Translations under genes and position numbers: made by a program
Shown: positions 10,405 through 20,809 of the stretch, piece by piece
How the letters are laid out: each line of letters begins with the position of its first letter
Numbering within the stretch: position 1 is the first letter of the stretch
NCBI GenBank assembly: GCA_036320915.1
Contig: JAXBDG010000010.1
Coordinates: 248,001-312,000, forward strand
DNA: 64,000 bases
From: Linnemannia elongata
Taxonomy: Eukaryota > Mortierellomycota > Mortierellomycetes > Mortierellales > Mortierellaceae
Direction of reading: 5' to 3'
Notes under the pieces: generated by a model
Seen by the model: only the letters and a program-made list of their open reading frames with translations
Told to the model about the DNA's origin: nothing
Databases searched by the model: none

Positions 10405-10869
10405 CTACAACAAGAGAACAGAAGCCGTAACAACAGCAAACGAAACAATAGCGCTCAACCCTCCAACAGTCACAGCCCTTCCCATCGCATTATTCGCACC
10501 CGCACCGGCCTTAGGACAAGTAGCGGCCTTCACATCCGCCATCCCCTTTTGATAATCGGCGCCCGAGGTCACATCTCCACAGACATCCTTTCCAGTACAG
10601 GCTCGGATCCAGGAATCAGACGAGGTGAGCTGACAGTAGCAGGCGGCTTGATCCTTTGTAAGGTTATTGAGGACGAGGGCGCCGTCCTTGGTGAGAGGGA
10701 TTGAAGTGAGGTTGGTGCAGATTGGGGCTTGGGCCGCGGCGGAGCGACCGAGGCAGTCGTTGCAGGCTTGGGAGAGGGTCGGTTCTTGTCCTGGTGCCTG
10801 GGCCGAGGTCAGGGAGGAGAGGGTAGTGAGGACGATGGTGATAACGGCGGTCGAGGCAGAGAAACGCAT
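10405..10869 (-). CDS. small secreted cysteine-rich protein, probably GPI-anchored
   Basis: A single exon encoding 154 aa. Residues 1-23 form a signal peptide (hydrophobic core ITIVLTTLSSL, cleavage near TSA-QAP). The mature part has eight cysteines, starting CNDC and including a CYC, enough for four disulfides, and two N-x-T/S sites. The C-terminus has a small-residue region (GAGANNAMG) followed by a hydrophobic tail ending SVLLL, which fits a GPI-attachment signal. It is therefore likely a cell-wall or plasma-membrane surface protein. Function unknown; effector, wall-structural and adhesion roles are all possible. It converges tail-to-tail with the carrier gene, with 219 bases between stops. 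Confidence 0.78.
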   Translation of the reverse strand: MRFSASTAVITIVLTTLSSLTSAQAPGQEPTLSQACNDCLGRSAAAQAPICTNLTSIPLTKDGALVLNNLTKDQAACYCQLTSSDSWIRACTGKDVCGDVTSGADYQKGMADVKAATCPKAGAGANNAMGRAVTVGGLSAIVSFAVVTASVLLL

Positions 10870-11028
10870 GTTGGATGCTTTAGAGTCTGAGTTGTAAGGT
10901 GGAGGGATGTGGGTTGGTTTCGAATGGAAAGTACTTAGATGTGGGAGTTTTGTATTTGCTTGTGTCTTGGGGAGGAGAAAGGTTGCTGGTTTTTGATGGT
11001 GAGGGAAAAGAAGAGAAGGACGCCTTGC

Positions 11029-11035
11029 TTTTATA
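11029..11035 (-). promoter_or_regulatory. TATA box of the secreted protein gene
   Basis: TATAAAA on the minus strand about 160 bases before the ATG at 10869. Confidence 0.55.
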
Positions 11036-11417
11036 GCCTTTTTTGCTTTCTTTTACAATGCTTTTGGAAGTTGATACGAAGAGTAGAATGCCTTTTTTTT
11101 TCCTCCAGTGAAAGCGCCAGGGTCCATGAGCACAGAAATTGTCCACAGTGTTAAAAATGCTACTTTTATCACACTCTCCAACTAACGCGTTTCTCTCCCT
11201 CTCTCACTTGTCCCTGAAGCTGTGCATCTCCGAGGATAAGCAAAAAAATAATATCTTTCAGCACTGCCCTCACTTCCACCTCAAAAATCCACAACCTCGT
11301 TCTCTCCCTTATTGACATATCATGGTAGGTGGCATTTTTGTGCATCAAAATCTCGAGAACGAAGAGAGATGATCCAGATCTGGGCTGTTCTTTTTCCGAA
11401 GTTTCGGCTGAGGAGTT

Positions 11418-11467
11418 GGTGGGGGGGGGGGCTGGGGGGGGCTGGGGGGGGCTGGGGGGGCTGGGGT
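11418..11467 (+). repeat. (CT)G-run tandem repeat, potential G-quadruplex
   Basis: Five runs of G (the first four of seven or more, the last shorter) separated by single CT dinucleotides, followed nine bases later by an A28 run. Four or more G-runs with two-base loops are the classic G-quadruplex layout. Confidence 0.85.
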
Positions 11468-11472
11468 GGACA

Positions 11473-11507
<35 letters not shown>

Positions 11508-12159
11508 CATACCGAGGGACTATACAGAAGGCTGCACTACCCTCCATTGATCATGTTTTCTTTCTTCCCAACTGTGTGACACACAAATTTTTTTGCTTAC
11601 CCGCGGACAAAAGACGTTTGTGTCCCTGTGCCGTCTTTTTTTTTTCTTCCTTTGCCCATTCCCCTCTTGTCCGCCCTTATGCACACACCTAAGAATATTT
11701 TTTTTTCCTAGGTTCAGAAAGAAAATAAACAATGCTGCAAGCGCAGCGCCAAATTTGCATGTTGAATATAGTTTAGGATACAACACACTCCCCGCCCCCC
11801 GCCCCCCTCGTTCTCCTCACATTTTTTGTCTAGACACTCTCGGTCCCTCTGCGTCCTGGCGTTTGCCTTGTATAGTTGTTTTTTTTTTCACGCGGAGGGT
11901 AGAACAGCAAAAAATGCAATTGAGATTTTGACCGAACCAGACTCGAAATTGCTGTCTGTGTGATGTAGAATGTGCGACTGTGCTTGTACTACGGTAGCAT
12001 CACAGTGACACCATGAAAGAGAGGAAACAATGGGGGGGAAAAAAAAAGAGGCTGTGCAGTAACTACTACTAGGAGCAGATCCGAGGGAAAAAGATATGCT
12101 AGGAAGAACACCAGCTATGGGATGGGCGCTAGAAAAAGGATAACATGTCCTAGCATAGC

Positions 12160-12161
<2 letters not shown>

Positions 12162-12193
<32 letters not shown>

Positions 12194-12295
12194 AATGAAT
12201 GAGAAGGGGGATCAGGGTGGGGTACTAAACGGCTAGAGCGAAGATCCAACATGGAATAAGCAAAAGTCATAGATCAAAGATGATGGCCGGGTTTG

Positions 12296-12326
<31 letters not shown>
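12162..12326 (+). repeat. paired A30/A31 homopolymers
   Basis: A runs at 12162-12191 and 12296-12326, separated by about 104 bases of unique sequence. Confidence 0.9.
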
Positions 12327-12329
<3 letters not shown>

Positions 12330-12798
12330 TAATCGACTGCTGGTGCATGTATGCCTTCCCATAAAGTATGTTCTCCCTTGCCTTGGGTCTACAGCAAACT
12401 TCACAAAAGGCAGTGAGAAGCAGCAACCCCTCACATTCGTCATGGATCACAAATTAAAAGGCTGATTCGAGACACGCACATGGCTGTGGAATTTTTGAGT
12501 CAGGAATGAGGTGATCAGAAACATACAAAAGATGGTTCGTGCGTGTGGATAGGGATGGGGCTGTGGTGGCGAGAGTTGACGCCATCGCATTCATAAACAA
12601 ATAAGAGAGCGCATTTCCTCAAAGAAACAGACAAGAGACAACAGAAGAGAGAATTGTTTGTTGTAGTAACAGAAGAGGGCAGCACTTTTTTTAATAGTTG
12701 TACAAGTGGGAGTTGTTGGGAATAATATACAAAGAGGAAGAGGAAGGAAAAGGTATTGCTTTTGGTCTAAAAAAAAGTGTCTAAGAGAGTAAAGATAT

Positions 12799-14207
12799 CT
12801 ACTTCTGGTTGATGAAGTCGTTGCGGAGGGCCTTAATGGCATCGATGGATCCAATGACAGCCGAGATGACACCAATGATAACGATAAAGGCGCACCAGAC
12901 GAGCTCATAGGCCTTCATCTGTCTCCATCCGATCAACTTGAAGTAAAAGATAATGGGCAAGACAAAGATCAACGAGCAGTTGCCGAGAGCACCGAGAAGG
13001 GACAAGAAGTCGCCAAAGAAGGGGACAGTGCAGGCAATACCACCGCAGATACCGATGACGATCAGGCGGATGATCGAACGGTAGACACGCTCCATGACTT
13101 TACCGCGGCGGGCAACAGTGACATCGGTGAGACGCTCAAACTCGAGGGCGAAGGAGGTCAAGAGAATGGGGGCGGCGAGGATGACGTGGATAATAATGAA
13201 GATGGTTCCGGTCTTAGTGAAGGCATCATTGGGGAGGTTTTGGAGGATGGGCGAGACGGCCTTGGAACCGTAGGCGAGGTAACCGGGGACAGCGGTGGCG
13301 ATGTAAAGGACAGAGCAGGTGGCAAGGGCAGCAGCAACGACGCGGTTCCAGGACTTGGGGTATCTCATGGCCTCCTCGACGTGCATGTAGACAACGTTAC
13401 CGCCGAAGCAGATCGAGATGGAGGCAATGGTGGTGGGGAGGTTGGCGAGGACGACATTGTTGTGGGTGATTGCGGCGTACTCGGGGTTGTGGTTCTGCAT
13501 GTCAATGATCGAACCGCGGACGGCGACAATGACGAGGACAACGGTGGCGAGGGCACCAAAGACGGACATGACAGCGACCTCCTTGAGGGTCTTCATGGCA
13601 ACAAAGGGGACAGCGACAATGGCGGCGCAGATCCAGATCCAGGCCTTCTCGCTAATGGCAGAGGAGTTGACAAGAGAATGCACCTCGGTACCGGCCAAGA
13701 TCAAGTACATGATGGGAGCTCCGAGGACAATCGAGGTGTGGAAGAACCAGACGGCAATGAGACCGGGAAGGCCGTAAGCGTGACGGCCGATCTCCTGGTA
13801 GGAGGAAAGACGGTACTTGCCGTTGTAGTAGAGGCACCTCATCAAGAGGATGGCGGTGTAAACCGACATCAAGAGCGAGAGCAACAAGATGCCGACTCCG
13901 ATCCAGCCACCCAACTGCAAGGCGTAGGGGAGACCAAGAGTACCAGTACCTGTAAGATAAGAGAAAGAGGAGGAATGAAGGAGGCGGGATAAGTAACAAT
14001 ATTTCTCCGAATGAATGGTCAAACGTTCTGGCCCAGTTTGCGATCGGGGAATCAATAGGAGAAGGGAAGCGTACCTGCGACGACGCAGACGACGTTGGCA
14101 TAGGCGAGAAAGTTGGAGCCCTGCTCGGGTCTCTCGGCCCTGAGGTCGACAATCGACTCCTTGTCAGAGGTGACCGAGGAGGCGTAGGTAACTTCGTGCT
14201 TTTCCAT
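12799..14207 (-). CDS. amino acid transporter, AAAP family (neutral amino acid permease type)
   Basis: Two exons on the minus strand: 14207-14075 and 13949-12799 (stop TAG), 427 aa. The phase-1 intron splits Gly in VVCVVAG|TGTLGLPYALQ, the conserved first helix of AAAP/APC-fold permeases; its unwound GTGTLGLP segment binds the substrate backbone. About eleven hydrophobic segments follow, among them GWIGVGILLLSLLMSVYTAI, WIWICAAIVAVPFVAM, VLVIVAVRG, FIIIHVILAAPILLTSFALE and FIVIIGVISAVIGSIDAI. The N-terminal ~33 residues are hydrophilic and cytosolic. This fits a plasma-membrane or vacuolar proton-coupled uptake permease for neutral/aromatic amino acids, like Neurospora mtr; exact substrate unknown. 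A 268-aa open frame on the opposite strand is a codon shadow. Confidence 0.9.
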
Positions 14208-14425
14208 TGTTGGAATGTGTGTGTGTGGGTTAGGAAGGTATATGAGAGGGGTTGCGAATAGAACCGAAAGAGATCGACGCTTCAATTATCAGTAAATGAG
14301 AGAATGACGAATAGGAAGGAATGAAGAAAGGAGGAAGAGAGGCGGAGGAGGAGTAAGAGAGAGAAGGAGAAGAGGCGCTTGATGGAGAATAAAAAAAACT
14401 CGGAAAAGTGAGCGGAGAGAGATCC

Positions 14426-14432
14426 TTTTATA
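14426..14432 (-). promoter_or_regulatory. TATA box of the amino acid permease gene
   Basis: TATAAAA on the minus strand about 220 bases before the ATG at 14207. Confidence 0.55.
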
Positions 14433-15339
14433 AAGAAAAAAAAAAAGAGGGAGAGGCTGTGAGTTCCAGGGTGGGATCGTAATGGTTATTGGTTCTGTCT
14501 GTTGAATGTCCTTGTGGAAGAAAAAAGGGCCTATTGGGTTGGTTAGTTAGTTGGAGTTGGATAGACGATCGATTGACTGGTGTGTAAGTAAACTGACACT
14601 CAATACAGTAGACCCAATTCAAATATAACGAATATCCCGTTTGGCCTCTTCTTACGGCCAAGACATAGCCAGGCGCTGGTAATTAAATGTAAAAGATATA
14701 TTTTTAGTATTCAATCCCTCATACGTTGCCTCTATGGAGTGTCATCCTCTTTCTCGAAAGAAGAGAAAAAGGGCTACTCGAAACACTCTCGCCAATCAAC
14801 TTCCTGGTCTGGATACCCTCTTCCATCCTACCGGCAAAAGCCCTTTTTTTTTCTCCTTGTCTTTTCCTCCGAAGAGACAGACCCCTAGTAGCTGTTTGGC
14901 CTCTCCCCTTTCCTCCTCATTATCATCGTCCTTCCATTCCTAGTGGTGTTAGTGGGTGAGAGAAAAGTGAGAGCGTGGGGATCGTTCTTGTTCCTGGTAG
15001 ACAAACAAAAAAAAAAAAAAAAAAAAAAAAAAGAAAGAAGGGAGCCTCATCATTGTGGTGTTTGTCTCTCTCACGATTTGCTCAAAAACAAAATGAACGA
15101 ATCGCAAACAAACCAAAAAATCAAAACACACACGAACCACAACTTACCAACCACCACCAGCTCGATTCGAAGGAGGGGAGAAAAGAGGAAAAAAACAAAG
15201 GGGGTTCGTGCTGCAATCACATTGTTAGGAGGTGTACCTGATCAATCAGGCACAGAGCAGTTATGACCATATTTTCCCTTGGCCTCTGCCACACAGCAGC
15301 AGCAGCACATACAACCTCCTTTTTCTTTTTCTCGTCCTA

Positions 15340-15505
15340 GAGAAAAGCAATGGACATGAAGAACGTTCTGATAAAGAAACGGCCGTTATGTTGGCTGAGT
15401 TACGCTTGGCTGACCAGGAGTAATAGCAGCATTAGTAACATGAGTAATATGACTTCTTTTTGCTTCTTTTGCAGCACAAGAGTGGTCGACTGGTCGAACG
15501 GTGAG
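15340..15505 (+). other. candidate internal exons of an unrecognised spliced transcript
   Basis: Two well-formed acceptors (polypyrimidine plus CTAG ending near 15339; polypyrimidine plus GCAG ending near 15477) flank exon-like blocks with following GT donors (GTAATA near 15420, GTGAGC near 15502). If joined, the frame continues from MLAELRLADQ into DTRVVDWSN without a stop. No start, no protein family and no flanking exons were identified, so this may be a non-coding RNA or chance. Confidence 0.2.
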
Positions 15506-16326
15506 CGAAATTAGAACACCCGCTTGGCAGGCTGAGTGCGTAGATCGAGGTAAGCACAGAGTGAGGGATATCGTGTGTGAGAATACTTCAAGAGAGAGAG
15601 TGTGTGAGTTGAGTGAGATAGACGGACTTTTTTCGATGGGGTACTCTGCCGCCTGGTAAAGACTATGTTGGGGTGTGAGAAAAGGGCCTTCCTCCCTTCC
15701 TTCTAGTCAATTGACAGCCCCCCTTCCCTCCTCGTGTGCCTCCTTTGACAGCCTGTATATGTGCCCTGCTGTGGAGTGGCAGAACGGCAGAAGTATCTGC
15801 GGTTTTTTTCTCGATCCACTACAAATTCATCCACGATATCTTTTCTCTATGAAAAATTATGGAACCCAAATGGAGACATACTATGGATACATCTACTTCC
15901 TTTCTTCACACAAAAAATGATAATAAAGAGACAAATTGCCTATGTAATTTCCGTGTGCGTGTTTGTTTGTGTATGTATGTGTTTGTGTATGAGAAAAATA
16001 AAGAGCCATTTGCCTCCAAGAGAGGGCGAAATGGTCGGTTGGACTGCAATAGGGCAGACAGTTGCATGAGATAGCTAATGATCGCTGGCGGATCGCCCCT
16101 TTGTTGTACCTCATTGTTTGTTTTATTTGTTTGTTTTGTCTTTAGTGTTTGATTGCCCTGTTATGTTCTGTCTCTGGCTGCGCGAGCGGTTTTCCCTCTT
16201 TGTGCTCCATTGTGTTTCCTTCCTTGTGCTCCTATGTGTTCCTGCGCTCTCCTCCCCTCCTTCCTTCCTTCCGGATCGCATTCCTGTATGCAGATTCTCT
16301 CCCTTCCATCAAACTATCATGATGAG

Positions 16327-16347
16327 CATCATCATCATCATCATCAT
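16327..16347 (+). repeat. (CAT)7 microsatellite
   Basis: Seven perfect CAT units in gene-poor sequence. Confidence 0.9.
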
Positions 16348-18668
16348 AAGCCATAGCCCATAATCCAGTGCCATCATTGTACGTGTGAGCGAATAAAAAA
16401 AGTTCCGGCCCTTTTGTCAATCATCGATCTCCCTCACTCCCTTATTCCCTATTCTTTACCCCTTATTTCTTCTTCTGCCATGTTTTCCTTTCCGGTTCAA
16501 GAATAGAAAAAAAAAAAAAAAAAAAAAAAAAGGGCCAAACAGCTAAACCCCGATCGATCCTCTACAACCAATCCGATCACTCCAAACCGGTATCCACTCA
16601 TAGAAAGCCTTTGTCTTACTCTTTTCTTTCATTCATCACTTATGAACCCGAAGAATTGCATTTGTCCCTTCCTGTCAAGATAGAAGGAATCCACGGTACA
16701 AGAAAAGGAACAGTTCAAAGTCCTATTGATGGTCATGCTACTCATGAAACGCTTTTTCCCCAATCATCTTCTTGGATTGGCCCTTTTGGCCCTTTTTCTT
16801 TCCTTGTCCTTGCTCTACCTACAGTAGGCGGACTTTTGTTTTTCAAGGGTCCCTCCCATCCTCCGCAACCGAACTAAACCCATCCTCACTCTTCTCCAAC
16901 CTCAAAGCCTCCCCGTGTGTGCGCCGAAGAGAAACGAAACAACTCAATCATGCGCACACCTAGCCGCCTTTCTTGCACTCTGAATGGTCGGATTGCCATC
17001 TCCTCATCCGAAAGGGCCGTTTTGTCAATTTCTTATTGCTTTCTAACCTTTTTCACTTTTGCTTATTCTCATTCTCGAGTGTGCGGCCCTGAACTTCCAC
17101 AACAGATTCGAACTCCATCCTTCAACAAGCATGTGCACTTGGAAACAACTCGCAAGTAGGGCCTCTGGTTGGCTAGAACCCACGCTTCCAAGGTTTTCTC
17201 ATTGATGCAGAAGAAAACGAGGAACGATGTTGCAGGGAAGGAGAAGGGAAAAAAGAACATAGTGGAGATTCAATTCGTATTGGCGTCAATTGGCGTGTGT
17301 TCTCCTTATCCCTGTGGACATTTCTCCTCTCCTGGGACATTCAAGAAAGAACGTAGAAAATTAGCAGCTACACCTACTTTCATCTACAAGGATACAGAAT
17401 ATAACGGCAGTGATTGTTTATACGCAGACGAGTAGTGGGTAGGTTGTGAGTCCCTTTAGGGTAACAGTAATTCTTCCCACGTTTGTTTGTAAACAAACCA
17501 AGCAGATCGCCTTTGTTTTGATCCACTTATCTCCCCTTAACCTCCCCCTTCTACACCACATGAACCAAACCAAACAAACCAAACACATGTTGGATCGACA
17601 AAAAATGAACCACTTTGTTTTTTCTTCGCTCACCACCACTGATAAGCAAACAAAACAAACCACAAACAGATACATTCCTCACTGTCACCACAGCTCATTT
17701 TTACCACCTTTTCCCCTGATGAACGGTCCTTCCTCCTTTGTTTTGCTTTGGTAACCCTGCCTCTTTGTTGTTTTTGTACAGAGGTCCTCTAGAATTGACG
17801 ATGCTGTTTATGCAAGCCTATATGCGTCATTAGTGCCTAGTGCACTGAAATAAGCGGTCTAGACCAAATGAACATCAAAGTTGAAGCAAAACAACGGGCA
17901 ATGGAGAATGGGGTCGATTGTTCAAAGAAAAGGAAACTAACCGGATCGTTTCCACCTCCTTTTCTCATTCCAGACTCAAAATGTTTTACTGCATAAACAA
18001 CGAGTGTCTCAGGCCTAGACCTGAATACCTCAGTTTTCTGTGGGCATTTTTTTTTTTTTTTTTTTTTTTTTTGGTTTGAACGAACCAAATAGGATCGTTG
18101 GCTTGGTTGGCTGGTTGGAATGTTGGACTTTTGAGTGGGGGTGGTAGAGATGGGGAAGAGGGGCAGGGGCAGAAACCAGAGGAGGCCTTCAATGAGTGGT
18201 TTCGCCACCACTCTTTTCTGAACGTTTTTTCTCCTACCTCTCCTTTTTTTTTGGCGGGCAAAAAAGAGAGAAAGCAAACATAACATTTTCAGTTGGCCCC
18301 CTACATCATAGAAAGTACATTTCCCCTGAACGAATCGACCCCACTCCACTGTCAAGTATACCAAACACCAATCGAGAAATAGGAGCCCACTCACTCACTC
18401 TTTTTTTTTTTAATCTTTCAACCTGCGGGCGGGCAACAAAAAAAAAATGGGAGACGCAGCAGCATGATCCAAAGATAACCAAAACGACGTTTTACTGCAA
18501 CATATGAATTAACAGCCCACATTCCAGTCCCAGTCAAGTCGTCCATTACTCATATGTATGCTACCCTCCTCCCAGGTTCCAGGCACTGGGAAACCTTGGT
18601 TCCATGCCAGCCATGTTTCTTTCCCTCTGTTTGTTACAATACAGTACAATAGTGCACATCTTTCGAGT

Positions 18669-18890
18669 TTACTGGTTTCTACCGAATACTCGCTCTAAAA
18701 AAAAGTTTGTATGCTCTACGTAGTCTGCTATGTACCCATCGAGGATATGCTGTTTCTGACAGCCCAGACAGATCGATACTGGTCGCGGCCGTTTTGATTG
18801 TTTTGCATATACTGCTGCTTTTCGTGCGATTTGAGTTTTAGATATTGTAAAGTCCTGGACGTGCCATCGCTTAACAGCCCAGCCCAACAG
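18669..18890 (-). pseudogene. possible degenerate transposase fragment (CENP-B/Tc5-type helix-turn-helix-like)
   Basis: A protein-like minus-strand open frame reads LLGWAVKRWHVQDF, ISKTQIARKAAVYAKQ and later HILDGYIADYVEHTNFF. The first part loosely resembles the second helix-turn-helix of CENP-B/Tc5 transposases (W-x-K-R ... ISxxxIxxKA). The open frame ends at 18669 with no DDE domain or terminal repeats visible. The resemblance rests on a short stretch and is weak. Confidence 0.2.
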
Positions 18891-19284
18891 ATCGAGTTGA
18901 TTTTCTAGGAAATAAACTCGTTAGCCTATCCGCCAAGTTTTATTTTCTAGGCACTACCACCCACTCGAGATATCCCATTGCGCATATCTCTAGGCACTCC
19001 ACCGAGTCTCTCAATCTCACAATTATGCCCTTATATCCAAAATGCGGTGCGCATCTCCCCTTTTACGCATATTATCGTCAACACAATCAAGCGCTCCCAT
19101 TCACCAGTCAACACAAAGCCTCTCAATTTTTTTTTTTTATTTCAATCTACTTGCTTCCCCTTTCCTTCAACGAGCTGGTGTTTTCCTTGCTATTGTTTGC
19201 TCTTTGCTTCATTTTCTTGAGCGTCACTATCTTGTTTTGGTTCACATACTTGAGGGTCATACAATCGAGGAAAAAGAAACAGGG

Positions 19285-19332
19285 TCCTGTGGGGTTTTGC
19301 TTTGATTGTCCTGTGGGGTTTTGCTTTGATTG
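19285..19332 (+). repeat. 24-base perfect tandem duplication
   Basis: Two identical copies of a unit starting TCCTGTGGGGTTTTGC, followed by the first seven bases of a third copy. Confidence 0.9.
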
Positions 19333-19835
19333 TCCTGTGTTGAGTTGTGTTGTGTTGCGTATTTTTTTCTGTCAAAGGGGGAAAGCCATATAAAATATGA
19401 CGTCAACAAACTTTTCGGGAACAGTGATTTGTAGCATTTGCTGCCTTTGCGTGTTCCATTAATATCTGACTGGAAATAACGTTCTCCCTGGTTAGTTCGA
19501 TAGGAATTAGCGTTTTCCCTTTTGGTGTGGCAAGGTCAAAGAGTCTTGGTCGCCTTGCTCTTTTTTTTCTCTCTCTCGCAACCAAACCACCACAGAAACT
19601 GTCTCTCTCATTCACTCACTCATTCTTGTAAGGAAAAAAAAAGGCGCAAAGAAAAGACTCGCACTGAGAACTTGTGGGAGGGGGGTAATATGTATTATGA
19701 ACAAAAAATATGGATGCTAAAGTGAAAAAAGGGAGTAGCTTCTTCAAACAACTAATAAATAGCTACCTAAATAACCATCCTTTTTCAGAAATATACAAAT
19801 GAACGAATAGAGGAAGGGTTAAGAGGACTATGTAT

Positions 19836-20672
19836 TTAAGCGACCTGGCTCATGGCGTTCTTCTCGTTCTGGGAAGAATAAGTAGGGAGGGTCTGGGCAG
19901 CGGCGGCAGCCTTGGCAGCCTTGGCAGCGCGACGGCGACGGACCATGAAGAAGGCACCGATGGCGAGGACGACAACGACGGCAGCAGAGACACCACCAGC
20001 AATGGCACCAACGTTGGACTTGTCCTCGGAGGAGGAACCGCCGGTGACGTTGTTGGGCACGGGGACGGTGGTGGAGGTGGGGTCGGTACTGCCGTGAGGG
20101 TTGGAGTCGTAGCAGAAGATCTCTTCCTTGCGGAGACCCATGCACATGTCAACCTGGCCCTTCTTGCAGAGCGACTGGTCCTTGGTGCACTTCTTGAGCA
20201 TGCAGAGGTTGCCGTGGCAGTTCTCCCACTCTGATTAATGATTAGAAGGGTAAAAAGGAAAGAGGGAAGGATGAAATGATTAGATATGTTGATTGAATGA
20301 TTTTTTTCACGATTTACCTTGATGTAGACGAGCGCTGTACATGGGTGTGGTGGTGGGTGATGTGAAAGAGTAAGGAAGAAGGTAAGATGAAAAGAGGAAG
20401 GGGAGGAGCTTACTCTCGCATCCGAGGGGGCAGGTGACGTTCTGGGGAGGGATCTCAGTGGGCATGTCGCAGTACAAATGGTAGACGTTGTCGACACGGG
20501 CAACAAAGGGAGCAACAGTGTCCTTGGCATCCAAGCAGGGCTCGCCTTGCAAGTTAGCAGTGGGCATACAGTACGAGCCGTAATGGCACTCAAATCCGGC
20601 CGCGCAGACAGTGTCCTTGTTACAGAAGAACTTGGTCCATGGGGTGATATCGGTGATGTTAGAGGCGGCCAT
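19836..20672 (-). CDS. cysteine-rich single-pass (type III) membrane protein
   Basis: Two-exon model, 20672-20414 and 20230-19836, 217 aa. The phase-1 junction gives CPLGCE|KWENCHGN. The ectodomain (residues 1 to about 150) has about 20 cysteines in spacings such as CNKDTVC, CHYGSYC, CHGNLC and CKKGQVDMC, suggesting small disulfide-knotted modules. One transmembrane helix (about 165-190, VGAIAGGVSAAVVVVLAIGA) is followed by RRRR, so the N-terminus should face outside although no signal peptide is visible. The tail is a short Ala/Lys-rich cytosolic segment ending near NAMSQVA. A plausible 17-base mini-exon around 20330 (acceptor TACAG, donor GTAAAT) would shift the downstream frame and is not used here. 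Likely a surface receptor or wall-associated protein; function unknown. Confidence 0.72.
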
Positions 20673-20802
20673 TGTGATGATGTGTTTGTGGAGTGAAGGG
20701 GCGGTGCAAGGAAAGTGCCAGGAAAGAAGTGGGTGGAGGTGAAGAGGAGTTGACTGGTGAGTGAGTGAAGAACCAGAAAAAATGTTGAGGATGTGGTCGT
20801 CC

Positions 20803-20809
20803 TTTTATA
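20803..20809 (-). promoter_or_regulatory. TATA box of the cysteine-rich membrane protein gene
   Basis: TATAAAA on the minus strand about 130 bases before the ATG at 20672. Confidence 0.55.

Larger units (their letters stand above)
11036..12798. other. intergenic, repeat-rich
   Basis: Between the promoter of the secreted protein and the 3' end of the permease. It holds the G-rich repeat (11418-11467), A28 (11476-11503), A30 (12162-12191) and A31 (12296-12326). The short open frames here are read through these tracts and are not credible genes. The last 200 bases are probably permease 3' UTR. Confidence 0.65.
14433..19835. other. long gene-poor interval (5.4 kb)
   Basis: No complete protein gene could be supported on either strand. 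It contains A26 (15007-15032), A25 (16507-16531), T26 (18047-18072), a CAT microsatellite (16327-16347), a 24-base tandem duplication (19285-19332), a candidate spliced transcript (15340-15505) and a possible transposase remnant (18669-18890). Base composition is mixed, with many C/T-rich stretches. It could hold non-coding transcripts or rapidly evolving small genes. Confidence 0.5.

Noticed and set aside
13186..13992. 268-codon plus-strand frame opposite the amino acid permease
   Set aside because: Gly/Asp/Val-rich mirror of a codon-biased membrane protein gene; no domain, no independent start context.
17100..17120. T-arm-like GAGTTCGAATCTG on the minus strand
   Set aside because: Neighbouring bases do not form the T stem or other tRNA arms.
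19850..20593. 247-codon minus-strand frame overlapping the cysteine-rich membrane protein
   Set aside because: Pro/Ser/Arg-rich alternative frame running through the intron; the spliced frame has regular cysteines and a TM helix.
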